Of a stretch of 64,000 nt of DNA, positions 23,844 to 33,059 are shown in pieces. The notes under the pieces were generated by a model. The model worked only from the letters and a program-made list of their open reading frames with translations, searched no databases and was not told the DNA's origin. The stretch comes from Odiellus spinosus (taxonomy: Eukaryota; Arthropoda; Arachnida; Opiliones; Phalangiidae). The position numbers and the translations under genes were made by a program. The DNA lies in assembly GCA_963920705.1 (NCBI GenBank), contig OY987226.1, positions 11,720,501 through 11,784,500 on the forward strand, given 5' to 3'. The number at the start of each line of letters is the position of its first letter. Position 1 is the first letter of the stretch.

Positions 23844-26800
23844 CTTTTTTGTAAGGGGTACCCCATTTGAAAATAAAACCCCATTTGAAAATAAAACACC
23901 CTTTAGAAAATAATAATCCCTTTAGAAAATAATAATCCCTTTGAAAATAAAACCCCCTTTGAAAATAAAACCCCCTTTGAAAATAAAACCTCCTTTCAAA
24001 ATAAAACCTCCTTTCAAAATAAAGCCCCCTTTGAAAATCAAACTCCTTTGAAAATAAATTGCCCTTGAAAATGAAACATTTTTTGAAAATAAAAATCCCT
24101 TTGAAAATAAAACCACGTTTGAAAATAAAACCCCGTTTGAAAATAAAACCCCGTTTGAAAATAAAACCCCGTTTGAAAATAAACCCGCCTTTGAAAATAA
24201 ACCCCCTTTGAAAATCAAACCCCCTTGAAAATAAAACCCTTTTGAAAATAAAACCCTTTTGAAAATAAGCCCCATTTTGAAAATAGAACCCTTTTGAAAA
24301 TAAAACCCCTTCAAAAAAAACCGCCCATAGAAAAGTGAATGCCTTATGAAAATAAAACCCCCCTTTGAAAACAAAACCCCTTTTAAAAACCCCTTTGAAA
24401 ATAAAACACCCCTTTGAAAACAAAACCTCTTCTGAAAATTAATCCCGATTTGAAAATAAAACCTCTTTTTAAAATATAACCCGCTTTGAAAATCAACCCC
24501 CTTTGAATATGCAACAGGTTTGAAAATCAACCCCCTTTGAATATGCAACAGGTTTGAAAATCAACCCCCTTTGAATATAAAATCATCTTTGAAATTTTTT
24601 TCCTATATGCAAAGCTAAGCAAAACAAGTTCTTTTTTATAATAGTTTTTAAATTCCCTTGCATTTCGAAAATAAATGAAACTCGGGGTTTTTGGTTTAGC
24701 TCTTAGTAAATTTTCTCTTTAAAAGAAAATTATTCAGGAGTAGATTGTGATTTAATTTATTCATTCGTTTGCAGGAGTGATGTAACCAATATTTTAAACA
24801 AAATTATGGAGAACTATGACAAAAGGGTTCGACCGGATTATGGAGGTAAGTCTTTACCATACCAAGAATAGTGGCGTCTGATAGATTGAACAATTTTAAA
24901 ACTACCGCAAGTTTGTAAAAAATATATTTCAAATTTTCAATTTTCTTCGGAAAATCCCATAGACTTTCGTATTCAACTTTACTGTCAAGATTATTTTTCT
25001 TTTAGCTTAGATTTGGTTTGGTTAGAAACGTCTATTAAAAAAATTTGGTTTTTAATTCTATACGATTGGGTGGGTTGAAAAAATTAGAAAAGCACTAACG
25101 GTAAATTTTGGTTTTGCGCTCGAATATTGGCAAATTTTAAACGTCGATAATATAAATTTTTAAGCATGTGAAAAGTCTATGAACTAAAAAACATCCACTG
25201 AGATCATGTAACACAAACCGAATTAACCTACGTTCTGCGGGGAATAGATTAAGCTCACAACTTAATCAAGCGTGTGTTTAAATTGGAATTTTGCTCGAGC
25301 TTAATGCTAATTATAATAAAAATTGAAAGTTTTTACGATTTAAAGAAAACGATTCATGTTCTGCCAAATAGACTAAACAATCTTAGCCCTAAGACATATA
25401 AAACCATAGATATGTATTCGTAGACTAAAAAATGCGTAGCCCTAAGACAAATAAAACCATAGATATGTATTCGTACTGCTTAACATTTATTCATAAAAAC
25501 GTTTGGTAGCTGAATCTAGTAAACCCTTTAAAGCAATCGTTATTTACTAATAAAAACTCTCATATCCATTCTTAGAATTTAATTTACTTTATATATTTGA
25601 TAGAAAAGGCCATAGAAATTAACGTAACCATGTACATTTTAAGAGGAATGGAAATGTCAGAGAGGGATCAGGTAAGTTTTTTTGTTGTTTCTTATTTCTC
25701 TTGTTTTTTGTTTTTGAAAGGTATGTGACAGATCGGAAACATTTGTTCTGAAATAAACCGCATTTTCCCAAAATTTAAAAAACTGGTTAATCAATTAATT
25801 TGTAATTAACTTAAAATTTGAAGGGGACATCCATACGAGATACCTTCCTTGTAGCTGAGATAGCTAGCTATGTTGTGTTAATATTTTAAAAATACTTATT
25901 GATGATGTGAGGATATCTATATAGCTTCATTTTAATTCAGCTGCAAATACCATATGTTTACTAGTAGAGTGTGACTTATTCTTCCTCGTAGAGAATACAT
26001 TAAGTATATTTCAAATATTGTTAGTGTGAATGAGACTTCGTATAACAATTATATTGGATTTTATTTGGCCAAACATCCGTTTGTAATCCACCCTTTCAAT
26101 GTATTTTCCTTTTTATAGAGCTGGAAGATTCAGTTTTACTTTAGGCAAGCTTGGCAAGACCGTCGACTGGCCTTCAACGTTCCCGGAATATCGAACATTA
26201 CCGTTGGACCGGAAATGGCCCGACGCTTTTGGCAACCGGATACCTTTTTCCCGGCTTCTACATCGACCTTATTGAAGTCCGATGAAAAAGTATTCTTTCG
26301 AATCAAGAGCGACGGTACCATCTTAACCAGCGCCATGTAAGTTTCAAATCAAACAAGGATAATAATCCAAATTAATTCGATTGTATTAATTACATAAGGG
26401 TGACTGCGGACGCTTTCTGCCCCATGGATCTCACTTACTATCCTCACGATACCCAGCAATGTACCTTGGAAGCTGAGAGTTGTAAGTTTTTTAGTGTAAA
26501 TATATAAAGAGTATATGAAAACCCTCACTAAGACTATAGATCTGTAATGCTAGGTATACGGATCCGCATCCGTGAGCAATCAAGGTGGCGAGTTGGGCAA
26601 GAGGTGAGAAAAATATCAAGGGAATAAAAAATTTCCCTCGTACCCTCTCCGAGTGGGAAATAAGACGTTATTGGCCCAAAAAGTCGGAAAATAATTTTCT
26701 TAAGTCTCGCCACGATTTTTCCCGCCCGAACTGTTGCTCACGGACGCGGGTTCAGGCGAGTGACGGATATATATGCTCTTAGGGAGGGTTTTCATATACT

Positions 26801-29621
26801 CTTGATCAAAGGCATTGGCGTGGGAAAATTCTGCGGCCTCTTGAATGATGGCGCGCAAATTTAAAGCTCTAAGTTAATTACTATCTTCTATTAAGTTTAA
26901 CAGTCGTAATCAGCGATTTCCTCCAAATCAATAAAATATTCGTTATGTACTACTGTACAAAAAACCGCGGCCGTTAGAATTCTGCGAGAGTAAAAAATCA
27001 AATAAAACCCAATTGACGTTCATTTCTTGGTAAATAGTGTTTAGCTAATGAGAAACGTTCATCCGGAAGAGTTATTGAAGATTAATTCGAGATGTAGTCG
27101 CAAATTTCAAAATCTGGCGTCAAAAGAAATCCTATTTTTCTGTAACTGAATCAATGAGATCAGGTTTATCCGATCTTTTAAGAAATAACTTGCTGATGAT
27201 TTGTCTAACTTATAGATGGTAAACTTATGATAAAACTCAAAATGATATTAAATTCTAGATGGTTACACGTCGAGAGACATATTTTATCGATGGAAGGAAA
27301 CGGAACAAGCGAATGAACCAGTTGGTTACGATTCCGCCATCATGTTTGAGGACAAGAAGATCCTAAGTACTTCGACTAGTAATCGGGTCGTGGTTTTAAC
27401 TAGCGGTAAGTGTTACCATAAGCTAAGAGCTGTTTTTAAAATGCACCACGTACTAGACGGTTTTTCGCAGGACTAGCAAAGGCCGCTGACCATATATTTT
27501 TCCTTCGAAAACTTAATTTAAGCATGGGGATGAATCGGAGTGGTTTCACCAGTTTAATATCGGAACTGGGTCGTAGGCAAACCTATTGAATATGCGACAC
27601 CTACTGATATCAGAAGTATATAATCAGTCCATAAAAACGGGAAAATTCTAACAATGTTAAACTGGCGAATAAGCAGTTTTTTTCTGCATATTATCTAGTT
27701 AATTATATTTAGTCATTTTTGTTTTTACTTTTAAATCGAATGATAAAAACGCGTAACTTTCATGTGGCAAACTCACCGGTTTCTGAATAGCAACATCGAA
27801 TATATTTTGATAGTTTTGATAAAAGGAAGAAATGCATGATGATAACGGAGTTAAGATTGAAGAAGACCTTACAAGTCGAGGGCCTTCTCGCGCAGTTCCT
27901 GTCTGAAAAAAAAAATTAAATAAATTTATATTAATTTATCAATGCCATGGAGACTAGTTCAACGTTAATACATTAAATATAGTTCCGGAAGAGAGTGTAG
28001 GACGCTTAAATATGGGGCAACTATTTTCATGTGAAACCAAACTTTATGGCGAAACTTGGTTTCGGTAAGTTTCATACGAGGCGGGCTGACACTCGCGAAC
28101 TTGACCTCTTTGCACTATCAAAGCTGAACTCAGAGTTCATAAGAGTTCGAACTCAATGCACTGTCAAAGTTGAACTAAGTGAACTCAGGTGTACAGCGAA
28201 TGACCCCTGGGTTTCATACTACCTTCTAAATTCTAAAAGGCGGTTCTTATATACACCTGCTTATATACTAAGCTATTCTTAAAATTAATATATATCTCCT
28301 ATTAGTAAACGTTAAAATCTAAAATTCCAGGAAGGTATTCCGGAGTGGCGTTGAAAGTTCTCGTCACTAGGAACAGTGGTTATTTTTGTCGCCAATTTTA
28401 TCTACCCGCCATCTGCTTGGCCTTGGTGACGTGGTTTACGTTCTGGGTGCCGGATTCCTCGAAAGTTTTTCGCGGTATCGCCGTCATGGTATCGTTTTTG
28501 GCCTTTTGGGTTTTGTCTTTTCGCGCCAGTATCTTGGTGCCGAGACTAGATTATTCAACTCGCCTGGAACGCTACACTACAACCTGTCTGGTCTTGTCCC
28601 TAATGTCGGTAGCCGAATTCATAGTCGTACTGGTCTTATCCAAGCGCTTCGAAGAGGGATCCAAATTGACGGACGATAAGAATGAACAAAACAAGGAAAT
28701 TGTGGTAAGTTGTTCTAAAGGGCGATATAATTTATTCCCGCCTATTGGCGGGAGTAGTCATCCAGATTTACTACCTTTTCATATTGGATGTTATAGCAAG
28801 GATCCTTTAAAGCAACTAGAGTATCTGCTAAATGCTTGCTTTTCTGCTACACAATTAATTTACCTTACCAAAGAAGAAGGGAGGGCTTCATATGTGGGTC
28901 CCAATGGCTTCTGCTTTTGACGAGGCATATTTAGCGTGCATCAGGAAAGAGACTTTCACGGGGCTTCTCCAGAGCCGGCAGTTCCTTGAAGTAGAAGGAT
29001 TATAAACGAAAGTGAAAGGGTGGCCTCGTTTCACTTGGACAATGCGCAGTAGAGTTTCGTACTGGACAAATGGTAGCTGGTTCTCACAACCTACCTTTCG
29101 CTAAGTTTAAGATAAGTTTGCAAAATGACAAAAGGCGTGGCGTTTTGATACAGAATGTTAAAATCAATTAAAGTCATTGCAAATTTCGTTTAAAGACTAG
29201 CATATCTAAAGCACCATCTTTGTTAAAATATCATTTCATATTTGTGGTTTTTAAGCACCACGTATATATTAGCAAGATGGTCAAAGCCCATGCTAGCCAC
29301 ACCTCGCATATTCGAGTTTAACCTGAGCTAAATGTGTTTACTGTTCGGGGCCAAACAAATATAATCAAATTTTTGCAAAGATTTTTCAGCTCGAGTAGTA
29401 ACTTTCTAAAGTGAAACTTTATTTTCACGGTACAGGACGCGGAATCGGGTAAAACTAACGACAAGATGGCTTCGTACGTGAGGAGATCCGTCAAGTACGT
29501 TCTGAGCATCGGACAGCATCGACGTGCCCCGTTGAAGATAGACTTGCTGGCCAAAATAGTTTACCCTGTTGTATTCGTTTCTTTCAATATATGGTATGCG
29601 GCGTCGTTACCGAGCGTCTAA
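8477..29621 (+). CDS. Cys-loop ligand-gated ion channel subunit (GABA/glycine-receptor-like), complete
   Basis: Coding exons: 8477-8547, 24775-24845, 25604-25671, 26119-26336, 26399-26481, 27259-27405, 28331-28704, 29436-29621. All introns are GT-AG with phases that fit, giving 405 aa. Seen: a signal peptide (about 1-22), the N-terminal stretch YDKRVRPDYG, an NIT glycosylation site, the loop-A motif FWQPDTFF, a Cys-loop with exactly 13 residues between cysteines (about 150-164), TM1 (about 237-259), TM2 (264-282), TM3 (299-320), a short cytoplasmic loop and TM4 (381-401). The family forms pentameric plasma-membrane channels gated by GABA, glycine, histamine, glutamate or pH; the ligand cannot be told. 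Odd: TM2 reads SKVFRGIAVMVSFLAFWVL, without the Pro-Ala-Arg entrance of anion channels and without the usual 9' leucine. Intron 1 is 16.2 kb of tandem repeats; the other introns are short (62-777 bp, except 925 bp). Confidence 0.93.
8820..13336 (+). repeat. 19-bp minisatellite, forward array (family A)
   Basis: About 230 head-to-tail copies of a 19-bp unit, GGGTGGTTTTATTTTCAAA and close variants, within intron 1 of the channel gene. Variants lie in blocks: GGGTTG/CAAA, GGGTGG/CAAA (9060-9540), GGGTGG/CACA (9545-9785), GGGTTG/CACA, GGGTTG/CAAA (9875-10070). The same series is then repeated up to 10790, followed by GGGTGG/CAAA, and from 11232 about 110 almost identical GGGCGG copies. The unit has no stop codon in any forward frame, and 19 is not a multiple of 3. 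This produces long open frames in all three frames with a 19-residue period; they are not genes. Confidence 0.97.
13337..17690 (+). repeat. ~30-bp minisatellite, forward array (family B), with 15-bp blocks
   Basis: Many copies of a unit of about 30 bp: a T-run of 7-13 bases, ACAGGGGGTGTA, then TTTATTATTTA. Four blocks of a 15-bp unit (TTTTCCCAACCTCAA, with CAATCTCAA and CTACCTCAA variants) interrupt it: 13539-13695, 14424-15020, 15357-15925 and 16282-16625. Each B unit carries a pyrimidine tract followed by ACAG|G, that is, a good-looking 3' splice site on the transcribed strand. Long frames here (F-S-Q-P-Q, or I-E-V-G-K on the other strand) come only from repetition. Confidence 0.95.
14424..16625 (+). 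repeat. Higher-order repeat, ~904 bp period
   Basis: The 15-bp block, its irregular tail (aatctccatctcaattttta...) and the following run of B units form a composite unit. The tail occurs at 14967 and again at 15871, 904 bp apart. A third block (16282-16625) has a shortened end running straight into 'ctcaaggggtgtattta'. Block-internal variants (CCAACC, CTACC, CCCACC, CTCAACC) keep the same order in the first two copies, so whole segments were duplicated. Confidence 0.85.
17691..18490. repeat. Palindrome cluster centred on GGGGTACCCC
   Basis: A junction region where repeat orientation switches. It holds about eight units built on ACAAGGGGTACCCCTTGT flanked by T-runs and A-runs. Three are perfect palindromes: 17737-17766, 17782-17807 and 18367-18398. 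Others have lost symmetry by a few changes (for example at 17828-17853, 18247-18350 and 18417-18440). At 17594-17635 a B unit sits directly beside its own reverse complement. Reverse-orientation B units (17905-18200) are mixed in. Confidence 0.9.
17905..19140 (-). repeat. ~30-bp minisatellite, reverse array (family B')
   Basis: Same unit as family B but in reverse complement on the + strand: TAAATAATAAATACACCCCC then TGTAAAAAAA. A palindrome-rich gap lies at about 18200-18490. The last nine or so copies (18900-19140) are nearly identical. On the transcribed strand each unit now offers CCT|GTAAAA, a weak 5' splice-site look-alike. The long minus-strand open frames here are repeat artefacts. 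Confidence 0.95.
19141..20657 (-). repeat. 19-bp minisatellite, reverse array (family A')
   Basis: About 79 copies of CCCTTTGAAAATAAAACAA, the exact reverse complement of the GGGTTG form of family A. A middle block (19885-20340) has ATGAAAC instead of ATAAAAC, and a few units near 19700-19780 have AATATAAAAC. It lies next to B', as A lies next to B, so the order is A-B-palindromes-B'-A'. Confidence 0.96.
20683..23610 (-). repeat. 14-15-bp minisatellite (CTCGAAAAACCGCA / CTCTTGAAAAACTG)
   Basis: Two related sub-arrays. At 20880-21495 there are about 44 copies of the 14-bp CTCGAAAAACCGCA, two CpG per unit and highly uniform. From 21496 to 23610 come 14-15-bp units of the type CTCTTGAAAAACTG with CTCTAGAAAAACTG, TTGTAAAACTG and AAAAATTG variants in blocks. 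Open frames on both strands are repeat artefacts. Confidence 0.95.
21955..23605. repeat. Direct segmental duplication inside the 14-bp array
   Basis: An irregular landmark, ttgaatatgaaaacttttca followed by aaaaaacgcactaggaaaact, occurs at 22511 and again at 23571, exactly 1,060 bp apart. A second landmark (gagcttgaaaaactactc ... gctcatgaaaaccgctc) occurs near 22066 and near 23111. A segment of roughly 0.5 kb or more was copied, then internal repeat runs changed length. Confidence 0.8.
23811..24595 (-). repeat. Decayed family A' copies
   Basis: A T-run (23819-23843) is followed by about 38 degenerate 17-20-bp units of the type CCCTTTGAAAATAAAA. This is the reverse orientation of family A, much more diverged than 19141-20657. 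It looks like an older part of the same expansion. It ends about 180 bp before exon 2 of the channel gene. Confidence 0.85.
25384..25476. repeat. Two-copy tandem duplication, 53-bp period
   Basis: TAGCCCTAAGACA followed by ATAAAACCATAGATATGTAT and TCGTA occurs at 25384 and again at 25437 with one substitution. It is a small recent duplication in intron 2 of the channel gene. Confidence 0.85.
26507..26803. mobile_element. MITE-like inverted-repeat element, 297 bp
   Basis: The left end AAGAGTATATGAAAACCCTC is matched in reverse complement by the right end, GAGGGTTTTCATATACTCTT. Further inside, CCGCATCCGTGAGCAA pairs with TTGCTCACGGACGCGG. The arms are long and imperfect and the centre carries no transposase frame. 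It is inserted in intron 5 of the channel gene, 25 bp after exon 5. No convincing target-site duplication is visible. Confidence 0.7.
28076..28210. repeat. Dispersed element, copy 1 (3' end lost)
   Basis: This matches 30400-30561 over most of its length, with the shared stretches ACTCGCGAACT, CTTTGCACTATCAAAGCTGA, GTTCATAAGAGTTC and GTGAACTCAGGTGTACAGCG. The left terminus (CGAGGCGGGCTGACACTC) is recognisable; the right terminus is not. It lies in intron 6 of the channel gene. Confidence 0.75.
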
Positions 29622-29909
29622 GTTTCCTAAAATTCTCGCTTTATTAAATATGGTTAACCTTTCTGGGTTAACGTTATTTGCCCTTCATATTCAATGTGGT
29701 ACGGTCGTCCTTAAACGAAACTGACCGTTTTCTACCAGTAACCTAGTGGTAAAGAGTCAATTTATTTTGGGGGACGATTGTACTGATAATAATCAAGTCT
29801 ACTGCTATACCGCGAACCCTGTACTACTCGCGAATAATTAGATAAATAATAAATATTTCTATAATTTCCAGCCGCTTTCGTTTATTATTTAATGATGTTA
29901 TTCATTTTA

Positions 29910-29992
29910 GCTTTATAGGTTTGGAACTTTGGCTTTATAGGTTTGGAACTTTGGCTTTATAGGTTTGGAACTTTGGCTTTATAGGTTTGGTT
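29910..29992. repeat. 22-bp tandem repeat, ~3.8 copies
   Basis: The unit GGCTTTATAGGTTTGGAACT plus TT is repeated without change and ends in GGTTTGG. It lies about 290 bp after the channel stop codon. Confidence 0.9.
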
Positions 29993-30399
29993 TCTCCTAA
30001 ATAGGGGAGAAGATCCCCATAGATTTAAGCCTAACCTAAAACTGCGGTCCTGTAATTATCGAAAAAAATCTCTATATGGAGACAGCGAACTTACAAGGTG
30101 CAGGAATGAACCCATCCCTTCAGGAGGAGCGTTTGTATAGGCTAATACCGTAACTCCCTCACTAAGGGGAGAAGAGAGAGAAGCCTCTGACGTTTATAGG
30201 TTTTCTTTGCTCTCTCTCTCTCTCTATAGACTTCAAAATCTCCCCATGGAAAAATAAAGTACAAGTGCGGAACAATAATTTTTTTTAAATACCGCTATCT
30301 TTTGTGCCCGCCAATGTGTTTACTCTCGAAAATCAAACGGACCGCCGCCGTTGGGAAAGACGAAAAAACGTTGTAGCATGTATGATTACTTGAAAATCG

Positions 30400-30561
30400 C
30401 GAGGGGGCAGACACTCGCGAACTCAGGTGTACAAAATTTTAGAACTCTTTGCACTATCAAAGCTGAACTCTGAGTTCATAAGAGTTCCAATTCAATGTAC
30501 TGTCAAAGCTGAACTCAGTGAACTCAGGTGTACAGCGCATACAAGAGTGTCTAACCCCTCG
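30400..30561. mobile_element. MITE-like element with terminal inverted repeats, 162 bp (copy 2)
   Basis: The left end is CGAGGGGGCAGACACTC. The right end in reverse complement is CGAGGGGTTAGACACTC, with two mismatches in 17. The flanks are GAAAATCG (30392-30399) and GAAAAACG (30562-30569), an 8-bp duplication with one mismatch, which is the duplication size of hAT-type transposons. No coding capacity, so non-autonomous. A partial relative is at 28076-28210. Confidence 0.7.
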
Positions 30562-31079
30562 GAAAAACGAAAAAAGAACTTGACAAAGTGAATGAGACAA
30601 AGGAATGTGACTAGGGGAATGTAAAATCAGGAATAAACATTACCTTCAGGCGTTTTTCAACCATCAGAGGTGTAACTATTTCTATTGGTTGGGCTTATAC
30701 GCATCTGGTTTGTATTCCACTGAGAAAATTAAGCAAGTTTTATGCTCTGTCTTTTCCACCGAACAAAAGCACTTTTTTTTCTGGTATGATTGAGGGATGC
30801 CATTTTTTTTTTTTTTTTTTTTACCTTCCACTGTTCGACGATCTATAGCGAGCGAAAGAGCAATTGGGTTTTCATTCAGATTCAGAGTGAGAGTGGTCCA
30901 GTGGTAATCCAGCATCGCATCTGCACAGAAATCGGTCTTCCAAGTCTATACATTGACCGGCATTCATTCGATATGACATAACAGTAAATCTGAGTACCAA
31001 TGCAAAACGCTATTGTCAATACGCCATCCGCACAAAGAATTCAACTGCAAATATATTTGTCATGGTAGAGAAATATTAA

Positions 31080-31128
31080 GAACTAGCAGAAGCCGATGGA
31101 AATAGTTTCCATCGGCTTCTGGAACTAG
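31080..31128. mobile_element. 35-bp perfect hairpin flanked by 7-bp direct repeats
   Basis: A 16-bp stem CAGAAGCCGATGGAAA, the 3-base loop TAG and the exact complement occupy 31087-31121. GAACTAG stands immediately on both sides (31080-31086 and 31122-31128). The architecture is identical to those at 42468-42519 and 61570-61616. Confidence 0.75.
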
Positions 31129-31847
31129 TCTAGTTTATGAAAAACTCATGACTTCATCATTAAAACATAAGCCGGGATGTCGAAAATGACATCGGAACGC
31201 GACGACACACCGTTTCAAATCTTGCAAGATTCTTTGTCAAGTGTATAGTAGGATTTTTTATTATTAAGGCTAATGATGTAACCAGTTTTTTACATCGTCA
31301 TATACAACATCTAGAGTTTATCGTAAACTAGGATAGTATCCTTATATAATAATTCAACTGCAAGATGGCCGCTTTCGAGAAGTCAAATGGTTTTGTTGAT
31401 CCACGTCAGATTCTGCTTTCCTGTCTTTACTAACATTATAGCTCACTGCTCAAATGATAACTGAGAACCACAGGCACACATACAGACACACACAGAAAAT
31501 AGCAATGCAATACTTCCCAAGGTGGTTCACTAGACCAGTTTATGAAATTACTAATTGCTTTGACCAGTTTTTTTAATTTAAAACCAGAGGATCACTGGTA
31601 ACAGGTACTAGTATATTAATTCTAATATTTTATAAATGTATTAAGGGGGGCCAATAATCGGGCCCATTAACCTAAATTTTAAAGTAACTTAACCAAATTT
31701 TAAACTTACAATATATTTGTATCAATTTTTATTGCCCACACTACATTCTGTCCTCTCTCTTGGAGAATATACTTTCAAGAGCTGTAGTAATGACCTTATG
31801 GCCCTAGCTTTACCCAAATACCGAAAAAGAAAAAATAATTTATTAAA

Positions 31848-32290
31848 AACTCCAGGGGTTACTGACAGGCTTGAAAATAAGGCATTAGTCACGGCATTTG
31901 ACTACTGAAATAAATGCCCTGTCTACTAAAATTAATAAAATTCAGGGGGGTAACTAGTCAATTTGACTAGTGAAATATTTACCTCAATACAAATATTCAT
32001 CAAACCCAAAAAGGGAAAAAACGAGATTTATACACAAGTGAGAAAAGCTTAAATTCAGTCCTCGCGAATACGACTTACGAGATGGGTAAAGCATTATATT
32101 AATACAGTCTTTCCTTCTTCTTTCATACCCCTATTTTTACCCCCAGTAGTCAGTGACTACTAAAATAAATAAGGAGAGAGGGGGCCCACTAGTCAGTCTG
32201 ACTACTAAATAAAATATCCTTATTTTCAAGCCTGGTTACTGATCCGGAGGACTAGTTAAAGAAAAAACCTTATTTCCAAGCCTGCTTGGC
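31848..32290. repeat. Fold-back repeat group (AGGCTTGAAAATAAGG)
   Basis: GGTTACTGACAGGCTTGAAA (near 31857) is followed by ATAAGG. Its inverted partner CCTTATTTTCAAGCCTGG lies near 32218 and a third partial copy CCTTATTTCCAAGCCTGC near 32268. Several ACTAGTCA/TGACTAGT palindromes lie between (for example near 31954-31972). Probably one or two decayed inverted-repeat elements. Confidence 0.5.
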
Positions 32291-32405
32291 AACGTAAAAT
32301 CGTCTGCTAGTACTATCTCTATTTTCCATTCTCCAGAGTAAAAGCCACAAAGTTGACTTCATGGACTTCTAGCCTTAGCCTATTATCCTGCAGTCACGTA
32401 TAATC

Positions 32406-32942
32406 ATGATTTCATTACGATTTAAACACTTATTAACCAAAAATAACCCGGAAATTTTACGATGCTTGAGAAATGTATCCACATCAGTACCCCTTCAGGG
32501 TAAAAGAAATTTTCGAAAATTTCAGTTACCCAACAAAAGAGGATTTAAAGAGCTGAAAGGAAACCTTAGAGCACTGGATTTACTCAATCATCAAGGAGTG
32601 AGATTTCCTGGATTCGTAAATCCCAAAACCAAATCTTTCACAGTCGTCCAAGAGATGATACCCGAGTTAATTGTACCAGATTTGGCTGATTTTAACTTGA
32701 AGCCCTACGTTTCTTATCAAACCAAGGATGTAATGCAATCCGAATTTACGCCCCAAGATCTTTTTAATGCTATCTATAGCAAGAAAATATTAGAAGACTT
32801 TAAAGCTGGAGCTTTGGACGAAGATGGCAACTCTTTAAATCCATCAGAAGAGGAAAAACTCACACCTGATGAAGCTAAGATAAGAGCCAAAATAACCGGT
32901 AGTGATGTATTTCTGGGACCAGCTCCGGAATTTCAGAATTAG
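32406..32942 (+). CDS. MRPL41: Mitochondrial ribosomal protein L41 (mL41)
   Basis: Single-exon gene, 178 aa. The family signature is clear: QEMIPELIVPDLADFNLKPY (about 95-114) followed by VSYQTK. It is a component of the large subunit of the mitochondrial ribosome. The first 25-30 residues are rich in Arg, Lys and Ser with few acids, as expected for a mitochondrial targeting sequence. The C-terminal 60 residues are acidic and extend past the human protein (137 aa). A poly(A) signal follows at 32987. The gene is convergent with MRPL11, the two stops being about 117 bp apart. Assignment is confident; the acidic tail has no assigned role. Confidence 0.9.
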   Translation: MISLRFKHLLTKNNPEILRCLRNVSTSVPLQGKRNFRKFQLPNKRGFKELKGNLRALDLLNHQGVRFPGFVNPKTKSFTVVQEMIPELIVPDLADFNLKPYVSYQTKDVMQSEFTPQDLFNAIYSKKILEDFKAGALDEDGNSLNPSEEEKLTPDEAKIRAKITGSDVFLGPAPEFQN

Positions 32943-32986
32943 TAAAAACTTGGGCCCTTATACCATTATTCAATTTCATAAATGTA

Positions 32987-32992
32987 AATAAA
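32987..32992 (+). terminator. Poly(A) signal of MRPL41
   Basis: AATAAA lies 45 bp after the MRPL41 stop codon, in the short gap before the convergent MRPL11 gene. Confidence 0.65.
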
Positions 32993-33020
32993 AATGAAGA
33001 AAAATAGACTTTACCTGGTT

Positions 33021-33026
33021 TTTATT
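33021..33026 (-). terminator. Poly(A) signal of MRPL11
   Basis: AATAAA on the minus strand, 34 bp after the MRPL11 stop codon. It lies only about 30 bp from the signal of the convergent MRPL41. Confidence 0.6.
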
Positions 33027-33059
33027 TCTACCTGATTCCGAATTACAATTAAAACTTCT

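Larger units (their letters stand above)
29622..32405. other. Intergenic region with small repeats
   Basis: It lies between the stop of the channel gene and the MRPL41 start. It contains a 22-bp tandem repeat, a short CT microsatellite (30212-30226), one terminal-inverted-repeat element, one micro-hairpin and a group of fold-back repeats, all listed separately. I see no exon. Short open frames at 30790-30981 and 31717-31908 have no recognisable content. Confidence 0.5.

Noticed and set aside
26585..26782. 65-codon frame
   Set aside because: Falls inside the inverted-repeat element in intron 5 of the channel gene.
28386..28679. 97-codon alternative frame over the receptor exon 7
   Set aside because: Shadow frame; the +28331-28704 frame encodes TM1-TM3 with matching splice phases.
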